Shown: positions 12,265-23,329 of the stretch, one piece after another | How positions within the stretch are numbered: the first letter of the stretch is position 1 | How the letters are laid out: every line of letters begins with the position of its first letter | Origin: Dasypus novemcinctus | Lineage: Eukaryota; Chordata; Mammalia; Cingulata; Dasypodidae | NCBI RefSeq assembly: GCF_030445035.2 | Contig: NC_080694.1 | Location: 69,145,147-69,209,146, forward strand | Direction of reading: 5' to 3' | DNA length: 64,000 nucleotides | The notes under the pieces: model-generated | What the model saw: only the letters and a program-made list of their open reading frames with translations | Database searches by the model: none | Told to the model about the DNA's origin: nothing | Position numbers and translations under genes: made by a program

Positions 12265-14655
12265 TTTTTTTAAGTTCATTTAGTGCACCTTTCATTCCCA
12301 TAAGATCTGCTATGTTTATATGTATGCTTTCAAATTCTTCTTTGTGCTCATCCAGTGTCTTCTTAATATTCTTAATCTTTTTAACCATTTCATTGAATTT
12401 ATTAAGGACTTTGTTTGAACATTTATGATTAGTTGTTTCAACTCCTTTATGACATCTGGAGGCTGATCTTGTTCCTTTAACTGCACCATTGCTTCCTGTT
12501 TCTTGGTACAGATTGTAATTTTTTGTGGGTGTCTTACCATTAGGCTTACTGGATGGGTTTAGTCTGGGTGCAGTTTTTCTCCTTAGTTTAGAACTGTCTG
12601 TCCTTTCTCCCTTGCTGGTTTTGTAGTAGGAGCCAAGGATATAGTTGGTGCTGTAAACTGTAGAGGCTCCATCTTCCCTCATTGCCCCAGGGACCAAAGA
12701 AGCTTCTCCCAATTTATTGCTTGGCCAGGGGTGGGAACAGAGTTATAGCTGTGTGGAATAATCCAAGTTGTGCAGGCCTAGACTGGGCTTACCCAGAAAG
12801 ACTAATGAAGCGTCACACTCATTTCTGCCCTCTCTGGTGTGGAGATGGAGATGCAGGTGTGGGCAGCTGTCTATATAGTGCTGGTCCAAGATGACCACAA
12901 TTGCTCCACTAGATTTCCAATTATTCAGTCTGAGCCAGCCAAAGGTACCTGCAGTTACCTGGATAGGCTGGTGCAGGGCCTGCTAGCCTCTTCCTTGCTA
13001 GAGGAGGGGCTGAAGCCTAGTCTAGGGCTGCAGGCTGCTCTGGGTAAAAGAAACTGGTTCCCACTATCACTGTGATTTCTGGTCAGCCTGGGTTCCCCTC
13101 ATGCTGGTAGCAGAGTCAAAATGGTGGCCACTGGTCTCTTTCCAATTTGGACAGATTCACACCGTTGTTGTTCCTAGGGTTATACCTTAGCCAGCCAAGT
13201 CTACTAATCAGTAGCTGAAATTGGTAGCCAACCAAACCATCTTTTCCTCCCCTGTTTTTGGGAAATGGAGCTTCCAATTGCAGCCACAGAATTGCTCCAG
13301 GTGTGGCTTGTGCTGCCAGAATGAGCACAAACTTGGCCAGTAATTTCCTGGATAGGCTGGCATAGGTCCCACCAGCTTCCTCCCTGTGGGAGGTGGGGCT
13401 GGGGCCTATGCTAGAGCTGCAATATGATCTGGATGGAAAGAAGCTGGTCTCTACCAGCACTGTGATTTTCAGTTTGCCCTGCTTCCCCTTGTGCCAGGCG
13501 CAGAGTTAAGATAGCAGCTACTGGCCTCTTTCTGACTTGGACAGGCTCAAACTTTAGCTGTTCTCAGGATTATACTATAGCCCACTGAATTTATTCATCA
13601 ATAGCTGAAGTTGGTGCCCAGCACTCTCTTCCTCCCCTATTTTCAGGAAGTAGAGCTTTCAATTCCAGCCATGGAACAGCTCCTGAGGTGGCTTGTGCCT
13701 CCAGTGGAGGATGGGCACCAGCCTCCATGGTGTGGAGTGCTCTACTTATGAATCTTCTCTGCAGATGGGCAGTCTCCTCCTTCCATTCATTCAAGGATGT
13801 GGCAGGATGCTCTTCTGGTCTCCTGGGGCCCCCAAACAGGTGGTTCAGCTAGCACCAGATAGCTCTGGGTGTTTACAAACTGCCCTGTAGCAGGAGATGA
13901 CTCTAGGAGCTCCTTACTCTGCTTGTTGCCTCTTCTTTTATTTACTTTTAATTTCCAAATGTGTACTTCCTTGGTCTGTCAGCAGATGGGGCTCTTTGGC
14001 TGCCCTCTCAGTTCAATGCTTAGTCGGAATGGGTTTGTTGCAACGTGGACCAGATCAATGTGATGGAGGATCCTGCCTGGAGGTCAAGAGTCTTGTGATT
14101 CAAAATTTCTCAGACGCAGTTCTCCAGTCTTTCCTGGCAGCCCCCTCCATTTACCTCAGTAGAAAATAATTCCACTCCCTTCTGCATCTTCAACAATCAT
14201 TATCGGACAATTGAGAGGTAGATTGAGTGGGTCAGAGCTCTTTGTCCCTTGACAGCTCTCAAGGTCCCACCCATCCTGGAAGGCCTCTTGGGCCAAAGTA
14301 GAACAAATCTGTACATCAAAATCTGAGTCAGCCTTAGGCTGCATCCCTCTTTCTCCTTTTCCTGGGCCCCCTTTGTCTGGATCTGCCAACCCAATGTCTG
14401 AGAACTCAACATTGTTTATAGGGTGGGGGAGAACTCTGGCAGCTGCAGCTGCAGCTGCAGCTTTTAACTCCCAAATTTCCTATAGAAATTCTTTTCCTTT
14501 GCCCCTCTCTCTTCTAGGCAGTGTCCAGACTTCCCTTGGTGTCCTAAACCCTAGAAGGTTTTTTTTTTCCAGGCTGTTTCTGCCTATCCTCTAGCTATTT
14601 TTCTCAGAGAGGAGAGAGACCCATGTCTTTCTAGTCCTCCATCTTCCTGGAATTC
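12265..14655 (-). mobile_element. L1 5' UTR and ORF1 start, minus strand
   Basis: Read on the minus strand, it opens at about 14,655 with an L1-like 5' end ('ccaggaagatggaggactag') and a GC-moderate 5' UTR of ~1.9 kb. It then enters an ORF1-like frame at 12,712-12,265. That translation is basic at first and then heptad-rich (segments 'NKFNEMVKKIKNIKK' and 'LDEHKEEFESIHINI'), as expected for the L1 ORF1p coiled coil. The RRM and C-terminal domains are absent because the element stops at the junction with X at 12,264. A short CAGCTG microsatellite sits at 14,440-14,463. Confidence 0.65.
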
Positions 14656-14679
14656 ACCCTCATTATAGTGTTTTTTTGC

Positions 14680-14815
14680 ATTTATCTAATGGCTCATGAT
14701 GTTGAACATCTTTTCAGGTGCTTATTAGGCATTTGTATATTTTCTGTGAAGAAATGTCTATTCAAACATTTTGCTCATTTTTAGCTGGCTTGTTTGCCTT
14801 TAAAAAATTTTTTTT
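14680..14815 (-). mobile_element. L1 3' region fragment, antisense
   Basis: The plus strand reads 'gttgaacatcttttcaggtg', 'ttattaggcatttgtatatt' and 'gaaatgtctattcaaacatt'. This is the reverse complement of a well-conserved mammalian L1 3' segment. Confidence 0.7.
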
Positions 14816-15835
14816 AGAATTACTAGATTTCATTTGTCCCTAATACTCTTAAACCTCAGCCTCACCAAAAAACAGGCCATACCTCTGGAATAACAACCTT
14901 TACCCATACTGGAAATCTTTCCAGCAAACAGAATTTATCCAACACCACAATTCCAGGATGTTTCCATCCCAGATTTCTAAACCAGTTACAGAACTGGTTC
15001 TTCTTAGGTCTTAATCAGAATTTAAAAAATCTAGGCACATGTAACAATCAAAATAGTGCATTCATTTCCTTGCCTGGCTGAATGCAGTTTCTTCCTTCCA
15101 CTAGAGGATTTGCTAATAAGAGTTGTCTGAGTTTTGCCCTTCCCAAGAATCTGGTGCACTGGTAGCTCTACAGCTTCGCTCAGAACATAAGGGATTTCTT
15201 ATAATAATAAGAAACTATTTAAGAACTATCCTCAGCCATGGATAAATTAAATTTGTTTTACTCTACACCTGACATAGCTTTGCTATCCTCAACATATCCT
15301 GTTTGTAGAACTCAAAGCATAACTTTAAAACTCCTTACAACTTCCATTATAACTTGGGATGAGAGGTACTGAGGAAGAAAGTTGGCTTGTTTTGTGGCAG
15401 GAGATTCTGAGAAGGGCAGATATTTACTCTTGAAATCATTAAGGGGAAAAACTGCAAATGTTCCTTCTCACTCTAGTAATGAAATCATTTGTAGGCCAAT
15501 ACCAGAAACCTCCTGATCCTGACATAACACAATGTTGTTTTAAATACACTCATAATTTATATTACTCTTTCATTTCTCTTTCTTTTCCCTGAATTTGGGT
15601 TCACTCTTTGGTAGAAATAACTTAAAGAGATCATTTTTAAAAATCTCAGTTAACATTTGTCTTTCCTCTGTGTATCTGAACATGTAATAGAGGGAGATGA
15701 TCATTTTCCTTGTAGTCTTATCTGCTTGGACCCCTCTCTACTAGTACATCCATCCCCTTATTATTACCACTATTCATAAAAGTGAGTAATAGCTCTTTAC
15801 AAAGTTATGCTATACAAGAGATACTTTAAAGTGGG
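14816..15835. other. AT-rich stretch, nothing recognised
   Basis: I see no coding frame or familiar repeat here. It may be the 3' UTR part of the retrocopy described at 15,836-18,288, since nothing separates the two clearly. Confidence 0.4.
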
Positions 15836-18288
15836 ATATTTAGGTTTAGAGGAGAAAGGCTCAACTGAATAAATTTTATTCATAGTCATTACAGAAAATG
15901 AGCAAAACCTTCACCCCACCCACTGCCTTTTCTCCCTGGGCCTGATGTATTTAAATAATTCCTCCCTACCAGCTTCTAGTTGCTTCTGAGGACTGTGTGC
16001 TTAGGGCATCCTGACACCTAGCACAGTTAGAGATGGACCCTGTGTGAGTTTTAGTCCAACTTGTCCTCCTGCCTCATGAAGTGCTGGTGGAATATTGCTT
16101 CATCAGAAGTTTGGGGCAGGGACTGCAGACTCACTCAGGCCTGATGCTTGAAGGAAGAGGCAGAAGTTTGCTGAGCCAGCCCTACAGACTGTTCCTCTGC
16201 AAATCTTAAACACATTCTTGGTGATGTTGCTATCTTCTTGGCAGAGCTGACACACCTGTGGTTTTCAGAGGCCCAGGGCAGATCCTGCTCATCTATGAGT
16301 GAGAGCAGCCTGTGGGTTTCTTCAAAGGGCATTTTCAGTTTAACATGTTCCTCTTGATTTTGTGCTTCTCAACCATTTTGGGTTCTGGTTTCCATAAGTC
16401 CTTTCCTGGGAGGCTTCTGTTGTATTGGAACCTTCTTTCTCTTTCCTATTTTATTTAGAACGTACGCTTGTTCCACTGCCTGGTGAGCTCCTCTATGTCC
16501 AGCTGCAGACACTTGATCTTGTCTCTGAAGTCCTGCTCAGGAGCCAGTTGTCCAGCTCAGCAGACTTGTGGCCTTGCCCAGCCTGGGGCCATTTTTGTTT
16601 GTGTCATTTAATGGTAGCAGCCACCTCAATAATCGTGTCTTTCAAGTGACTGTTTAGTTCACATTTCTGTTTTACTCCAAAGTCTGAACTCTGTGCTTAA
16701 AAGCAAGTTCATGTTTGAGAGCCATGAGGTCATCCAGCTGCTGCTATGGAGACACCAAGGCACCTGCCTCTCAGACATTCTTCTCCAGTGTCTTCACAGC
16801 CAAGTCCACCCCCGCTGGCATGGTGGGGTGTGAAGAGAGATTTCAGTCGGCTGATGGAGGGTGGTGGGTATGACTTTACATAGTACATCAATAGGCAGGA
16901 AACTGAGTACAGCCTGGGGCCAAATGGCTAAGGGGAGTAGCCTAGGAGGTCTTGGAATGCAGGAGGGGTGGGTAGTGCCTGGGCCTGGAGTGGGTGGAGG
17001 CCCTTATCTGCTCCACTCTGTTTACTTATGGGAGGGAATGGGCTACTCACACTGTCAGCGAAGGCTCAAATGGTTTTGGCTGGGGGCTGCCTAGTTTGAT
17101 TTATGTCGTGCGGAGTTGAGTCAGGGTCTATGAACTGTTAAACCTTGCAAACCTTGTGAAAGGAACCTCTAACAAAGCTTTCTTGGTTCACTCAGTGCTT
17201 GCCCTTCTGAAGCTCTGTCTGGCTTGGATTCTGATATGTAGAACCTTCCTCTTTGATTGTTCCCTTTCTTCTTGCAAGATAATAACCCTGTTGTTTAGAA
17301 ATGCAAGCTCCCCTGTCAGTTTGTTGTTGGATTTTTCTAAAGCATCCTCTTTTGCCTTAAGGTTCTTTACAGTAGTATTAGGATGACTGTAGAACTCCTC
17401 TACCTAGTTGTTCTGGTCCAGAGTTGCAGGAATCTGACCATCTCCTTCATGCCTTCTCTGACATTCCCATCCTTGAGATACATTGAAACACCTGAAACTC
17501 CATCTGCTGGTCCAAACCTTCTCCTTTCATACAGAAACCAGTGTCAGCAACATTAGGACTCACAGACAGACCAGCAATTCTAACTCCTTCTTCTTCTACC
17601 ATGAAGTCTTTGGACTCATAGTACTTGTGAGAAGTTCCTTTTTACTGATCACAGCTTTTGTACAGTCTGAGAGTTTCTTTTGTGTTGGCCCAAATGAAGC
17701 CAGGCTCTTCCTCAGCCTCCTGGCATCTTCAGTCCTGGGAGAACTTAACATCTGTTGTTTCCTCTGTAGCTTCTGGAACAAGTTTTCCTACAGTTCTGGA
17801 GCTCCAGAAGGGTTTGTTTTGTCTGAGAAAAGTTTTCTTGTCTTTCAGGCCATGTTCAAGGTGGTGCTCAGTCATCAGGAAAAATTGCTGGATAGGAGTG
17901 TGGTCAGATCCAGACCCTCCCCAGGTCCAGGGGTGGCTTAGCTGAGACCCTGTTGCCCAGCTTGGCCCTTTGGTCAGGTGGATGCATTCAGTAGCCCCTA
18001 GGGAATCAGGATGCTGCTTCCTGCCACCCACTGTAGCTCTTCTCAACTCTCTGTGCCTGCAGTGGCATTGGAAGTCTTGACCAGGCTTGTTCTTCCTTCA
18101 TCTCTGCGACCTGGCCGGGGGCAAGCAGGGGAGCAAAGGATGGAGGTGTTGGAGCTGCTGCTTTCCTCCTGGGCTGTGGCCCCCCAGGCACAGCTGGCTC
18201 CCCAGGCACAGCCCATTTCTCCCCTCTTTCTCTTCAAAACTCCTCCCACTACAGCTCCTAGCCTGTGACTCAGGCCTCTGGGGACAGC
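15836..18288 (-). pseudogene. Probable broken retrocopy of a coiled-coil protein gene
   Basis: The minus strand contains several short frames that read like one decayed protein in order: about 18,250-18,010, 17,950-17,600 (segment 'EHHLEHGLKDKKTFLRQNKP'), 17,400-17,180 (charged heptad-like 'EREQSKRK' region), 16,800-16,550 and 16,332-16,135 (segment 'LLSLIDEQDLPWASENHR'). They are joined by frameshifts and stops, and I see no introns. An AATAAA-type signal lies on the minus strand near 15,870. The Glu/Lys/Gln-rich character suggests a coiled-coil protein. I do not recognise the parent gene, and the extent is inferred. X retroposon 18,303-19,503 abuts its 5' side. Confidence 0.35.
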
Positions 18289-18302
18289 TCATTTGTATTT
18301 TT

Positions 18303-19503
18303 TTTTTTTTTTTAATTTTTTTATTTTTTATTGAATTTGTAATAATATTACATTAAAAATATATATGTGAGGTCCCATTCAACCCCACCCCCCCACCCCC
18401 CCTCTCCCCCCCCCCCAACAACACTCGTTCCCATCATCATGACACATCCATTGGATTTGGTAAGTACATCTTTGGGCACCTCTGCACCTCATATACATTG
18501 GTTCACATCATGGCCCATACTCTCCTCTATTCCATCATGTAGGCCCTGTGAGGATTTACAATGTCCGGTGATTACCTCTGAAGCACCATCCAGGGCAGCT
18601 CCATGTCCCTAAGACGCCTCCACCTCTCATCTCTTCCTGCCTTTCCCCATACCCTTTGTCCATTATGTCCACTTTTCCCAATCCAATGCCACCTCTTCTA
18701 TGTGGACACTGGATTGGTTGTGTCCATTGCACCTTTATGTCAAGAGGAGGCTCAGATTCCACCTGGATGCTGGATGCAATCCTCCCATTTTCAGTTGTAA
18801 TCACTCTAGGCTCCATGGTGTGGTGGTTGTCCTTCTTCACCTCCATCTTAGCTGAGTGTGGTAAGTCCAATAAATCAGATTGTAGGTGCTGGAGTCTGTT
18901 GAGGCTCAGGATCTGGCTATCACATTGTCAGTCCAGAGATTCAAATCCCCTAAATATATCTTAAACCCCAACATTAACTGCACCTCCAGCACATTAGCAT
19001 GAAAGTCTTATGAAGGGAGATCCCATCTGAGTCCAGATTCATCACACATAAACACCATTTCCAAAGAGGGGCCATCTGCCCTGGTAGTTAACCCCATCGG
19101 CCATGACCATAACTCCCATGGGTCTCTTTAGCCCTCAAAGGAACCAATATCTGGGGGTTGTATCTGCTTTATCTGTCTCTCTGACTCTGCTCAGTTGTGC
19201 ATGAGGGCAAACCTTCTGCCAGCCTCCAGACTCTTTTTTAGAAACTCGTAGCCATATAAACTCATTTCTCCTTTCCATTTCCCCCTTACTTTAGGTCAAA
19301 CAGCATTTTAAAGTCATGGTATTTTATGTAGACATGGATATTCTGCTGATCCGCATTGAACCTTCCATATAAGGTCATTTTCCAGTTGCATCATCAGTTG
19401 GTAGTTGATAGTGGTCCCTCGTTGCCAGGGAGGCTCATCCCCGGGTGTCATGTCCCACGCTGGGGGGAAGGCATTGCATTTACATGCTGAGTTTGGCTTC
19501 GAG
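18303..19503 (-). mobile_element. Retroposon X, young 5'-truncated copy
   Basis: The left end is the complement of a long A tail (18,298-18,315), followed by the X body, which matches the copy at 50,240-51,500 nearly base for base. A duplication 'tcatttgtattttt' flanks it (18,289-18,302 and 19,504-19,517), so it is a complete insertion event truncated at its 5' end. It keeps an open frame of 104 codons (18,556-18,870, minus) that is also open in the 50-kb copy. Confidence 0.85.
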
Positions 19504-19517
19504 TCATTTGTATTTTT

Positions 19518-19955
19518 GTTCTTCAGTTTAGGATATCTTTATGCTTTCATGATAGTAGCCCTATGTGATGTGCAATTTCCAAATATTTCATTCTATTCTG
19601 TACATTTTCTTTTAACTGGTGATAAAGCCCTTTGATGCACAAAAGCTTTGAATTTGTCTATTTTTTCTTTTGTTGCTCATGCTTTGTGTGTAAATTCTAA
19701 GAAACCATCTGAAGATGCTTCCCTGTTTTCTTCTAAGAGTTTTATAGTTTTTTTCTTATATTTAGGTCTTTAATAGATTTTGAGTTAATATTTATATATA
19801 GTGTGAGGTAGGGGTCGACCACCATCCTTTGACATAAAAAAATACAGTTTCCCCAGGACAATTTGTTGAAGAGACTGTTCTTTCCCAATTGAGTGGACTT
19901 GGCAGCTTTGTCAAAATAAATTGGCCATAGATAGAAGGGTTTATTTCTGAACTCT
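19518..19955 (-). mobile_element. L1 ORF2/3' region, antisense, left part
   Basis: The plus strand shows reverse-complement L1 landmarks ('tttgaatttgtctatttttt', 'tttgttgctcatgctttg', 'aatttgttgaagagactgtt', 'gggtttatttctgaactct'). The sequence resumes at 29,090 with 'caattctgttccattggtct', which directly continues this L1 segment. ERV-A therefore inserted here. Confidence 0.8.
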
Positions 19956-19970
19956 TGTAAGAAATGGATA

Positions 19971-20436
19971 TGTTATAGACCAGCGATATTGACCAGACTC
20001 AGACTTTGAATAAAGTGCCAATTGAGAGCTTTATTAGCCACACAGTGACTGCCTCATCCTACACAGAGGAGAGAACAGCCCGAAGTCTCAGGGAAGGGGT
20101 GGTTTTATAGCTTTTTAGGAAGGGGGGCATCTACTAATAAGTGAGCAAGCAAGCAGGCACAGAAGCGGAACACTGTGGTTAGCTGAAGATAGCGTATCTA
20201 TTTTTTCTTTTTGAAAAGCCTCTTCTTGTGAGCAGCCCCATGTTATTTATTGGCACTCTCCTTACAGGCCACCTTAAGTTATTTACTGGCACTCTCCTTA
20301 CAGGCCACCCTAAGTTATTTATTGGCACTCTCCTTACAGACCGCCCTAAGTTATTTATTTATCTGAAGGCACTTGCAATTCCTTATTTCTTAATGTAGTT
20401 CTATTCCTATTTTCCCAAAATGGCCTTACCCTTACA
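19971..20436 (-). mobile_element. Solo LTR of a different ERV, nested in the ERV-A 5' LTR
   Basis: It is 466 bp and on the minus strand starts 'tgtaagggtaagg' and ends 'ggtctataaca' (TG..CA). Minus-strand promoter features are 'tataaaaccacccc' near 20,110 and 'aataaagctctc' near 20,030. The 4-bp duplication 'gata' (19,967-19,970 and 20,437-20,440) marks integration, which is typical of class I ERVs. No internal region remains, so it is a recombination-derived solo LTR. A 36-bp triplication lies inside it. Confidence 0.88.
20242..20349 (-). repeat. Three tandem 36-bp repeats in the solo LTR
   Basis: Units 'gttatttattggcactctcc' + 'ttacaggccaccctaa' occur at 20,242-20,277, 20,278-20,313 and 20,314-20,349, with 1-3 differences each. 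On the sense (minus) strand they lie upstream of the TATA box, in U3, where retroviral enhancers are often duplicated. Confidence 0.85.
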
Positions 20437-20925
20437 GATATTAGTTTAGTTTTCACATAAAGGGGAAAAAAATTAATTAATGTAACTTGGCCTAAGTCTC
20501 CCACTCCCAGGTTAAGCACGAACAAAGGAAACCAGCTTAAGCCAGTAATATAGCCAGTAAAAAGAACGCACAAGGAAAAGCTAAGTCAATGCCAATTCAA
20601 CACTAAATTCCATTCCTTATTTGGCAAAAGGAGCAGGTAAATGGTTGGAATGTGATGGGGGGGGAATGGTTAATCAAAAACTTGCATGGAAAAGTTAGAT
20701 TTCTTGGGATAGGCTGTAACCTCTGAAGTATCCAATCTATGGAGAAAAAGAGGAAGAGCTTGTGTGCTAGGCTTCGGGGTATAAAATGTGTCATGTTTCT
20801 TTGTTTGGGGCAGCAGCCATATTTTCTGGTTGTGCACCCCTTCTTGCAAGATTGAAAATAAATTCTTTTCTTCACAATCACACGAGCCTTAATTTCTTCC
20901 AAAAAAAATTTCTTTCTTACAACTT

Positions 20926-20943
20926 TGGGGGCTTGTCTAGGAT
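20926..20943 (+). other. ERV-A primer binding site, tRNA-Pro type
   Basis: Eighteen bases 'tgggggcttgtctaggat' lie 4 bp after the 5' LTR. They fit the complement of the tRNA-Pro 3' end with about three mismatches, as in many gammaretrovirus-like elements. Confidence 0.75.
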
Positions 20944-21169
20944 TCTGAAGCTGCAGAGAGAGGACCCCTGGGGTGGATGGTGGGGAGGTGCATCCCTCTG
21001 TTTAAGGGGTCTTGGACTTCACTGATGGGAACCTCGCCTCTGGCAGCCAAGAGTCCTGAGAACAGATGCTTAGATCTGCTGATTGTGGATGGGAAAAAGG
21101 GAAGGGAAAATCTGCCTCTCATTAACCAGGTAACTCCATGCATGGACCAAGGTAAGAACAAAGGCTATT

Positions 21170-22920
21170 AAGTATTACCTTGGAGCCCAGAATTCTGATG
21201 AGTCTGAGGTGGATCATGTGTGCATGAAACGCGTGACATACTGTGCAAAGTGAGTGCGGAGTCCCAATTCATGTTTCCCTTCTCCTGTGAGGGAAAGGGC
21301 CAGAGATGGACAAAATGAAAGATTCAATAGAAAGAGACCCAGACAAGATTCAGAATGGGAAATAGAGGCAGTAAGTCAGTTGACTGGGAAAAAGGGGGAG
21401 AGTGTATCTGTAGGATCCCCCCAGGAATATTCCTCCAAATAGTCCTTTAGGGAGGATGTTAAGGCATTGGAGTGATAGTGATTGGATCAGAGGAAAAGAC
21501 CAAAAAAGAAAAAAAAGATTAAATACTGCTATTGTATCTAGGCCAACCAAAGTATTTTACCACCCAATGTATTCTGGCCAAAATACAGTGCAAATGAGAA
21601 TTGCCTTTGTGCTGAACATGTACTGCATGTTAATGAAAAACAAAAAACAAAAAACACCCTTCTCCAAAGAAGAGTCTAAATATGCCATGTGCTGGTTATT
21701 GGAAAGGGGGCCACTCTCCTATGAAAGCTGAAAATCTAGACCTCTAAAGCTACCCTTACAAAAATTAAGGCTGCAGAAACCAAACCCTGGGACCTCCTGT
21801 TGATTCTCCCTCCTACTTATGTTCCCCTCCCCTCCCAGGAAAAGGGCCATTAGGGTCCAATAGAACCCATTGTAAACCCTGGGGAACTGGAGAATCAAGC
21901 AGGGCCAAAAGCCCCACTGGTTACAACCCATCAACAGCTGAGGAAAAAATTAGAACAGTTTAAGAAAAATATAAAAAATTTTCCATTCCCCAGAGCACCT
22001 GAGGAGAACAAGATGAAAGAGGAAAACTCCATTGAGCCTTTGTATCCACGGAGAGAATTATCCATGTTTCAGGGCATATTGGCTATGTAAATGCCCCACT
22101 GGCAAGTTCTGAAGTAAGGAAGTACAAAAAGGAAATAAAATCACTAATGGAAGATCCAGCAGGACTGGCTGAACAAATAGATTAATTCCTAGGTTCTAGT
22201 TTATATCTGGCTGGAACTTATGTCCATACTGAATATCCTTTTTATGGGAGAAGAAAGGAATGGTGCAGAGGGCAGCTATGAAGGAGTGGGAAATGCAGCA
22301 TCTGCCTGGACAGTGGGTAATGGCAGCAGAACAGAAGTTCCCAAACACAGACCATATTTTGGATAATAACCTGGGGGGACAAAGCACAAATGAAAGATGT
22401 TAAAACCTTATTATATGGGGAATCAAATTGGCTGTACCCAAATCTCAAAATTTGAATAAGGCCTTTAAAGTAGCCCAGGAGAAGGATGCCTTTGCTTATG
22501 TGCAATGATTGAGGGATCAAATGAGAAAATATTCAGGGATGCACCCTGGTGATCCTGTGGCTCAAAAAATGTTAAAAGTCAGCAATCTAAAGGGTTCTTG
22601 GCCTGACTCAGAAAAACATTCAGAAAATAGAAAGATGGAGGAATAAGCCATTGGAAGAATTATTTAGAGTTCCAAATAGTGTTTGTAAGGATAGAAGAGG
22701 AAAAGCAGAAACAGAAAGCAAAGGTTATGATAAGCACAGTTAAACAAATGGTTAAAACAGACTGGAGACAGTCAGGGAGTGAACAGGCAGAGATGAGATA
22801 AAAATACAAAATGGGCTTATTTAGATAAGCGGGCAAGGAAAATGCAAGGCTCTGCAGGGTGCTATCACTGCGCAAGGCCTGGTCATTTCAAAAGGGAAAT
22901 GGCCTTTAATTTTTCTTAAA
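21170..22920 (+). pseudogene. ERV-A gag remnant
   Basis: This is a stretch of interrupted frames between the leader and pro. The clearest mark is a single zinc knuckle at about 22,860-22,901, where the translation reads C-Y-H-C..P-G-H-F-K-R-E and the last metal-binding Cys position is Met. A single CCHC box is the usual gammaretroviral nucleocapsid layout. Matrix and capsid regions are too broken to delimit. Confidence 0.6.
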
Positions 22921-23029
22921 GAAAGAGAGTCAGGAAATCCCCCTCATGAATTTTGAGCATTGGTGGGTCTGAGGCTCCTCACTTCTGAAGTCCACCAGGA
23001 GCCTTTAATAAATCTAAAGGAGACCAATA

Positions 23030-23320
23030 TCAGGAAAAAGAATTACATTTTTAGTAGACACTGAGGCAGACCAATCCTCTGTAACTTATCTTCCCAAAGG
23101 AACCAAACTCTCTGGCAGTTCCCTTACAGTCTCAGGAGTAAAAGGAGAAGGATTTGAAATCCCCATTCTTTCTCCTACTAATATTTGTTGGGAGGACAAT
23201 CAAATTGTAGGCCCTATATTGCGCATCACAGAAGCTGGGAGTAATTTGTTGGGAAGGGATTTAATAGTATTCATGGGTCTGGATTTGGAAGTAAGGGATG
23301 GGTAGATAGAAGAGACTTAG
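23030..23320 (+). pseudogene. ERV-A protease remnant
   Basis: The aspartic protease motif sits at 23,057-23,065 in the context 'FLVDTEADQSS'. The Gly of the D-T/S-G triad is Glu, so the active site is damaged. It is followed by a 'LLGRDL'-like segment near 23,250, and frame interruptions are present. Confidence 0.6.
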
Positions 23321-23329
23321 CCATGCTCA

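Larger units (their letters stand above)
19956..20921 (+). repeat. ERV-A 5' LTR, split by a solo LTR
   Basis: The first 15 bases ('tgtaagaaatggata', 19,956-19,970) and the rest (20,437-20,921) together match the 3' LTR at 28,579-29,085. Between them sits an unrelated LTR. TATA box 'tataaaa' lies at 20,780 and poly(A) signal AATAAA at 20,857-20,862. Without the insert the LTR is about 496 bp. Confidence 0.85.
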
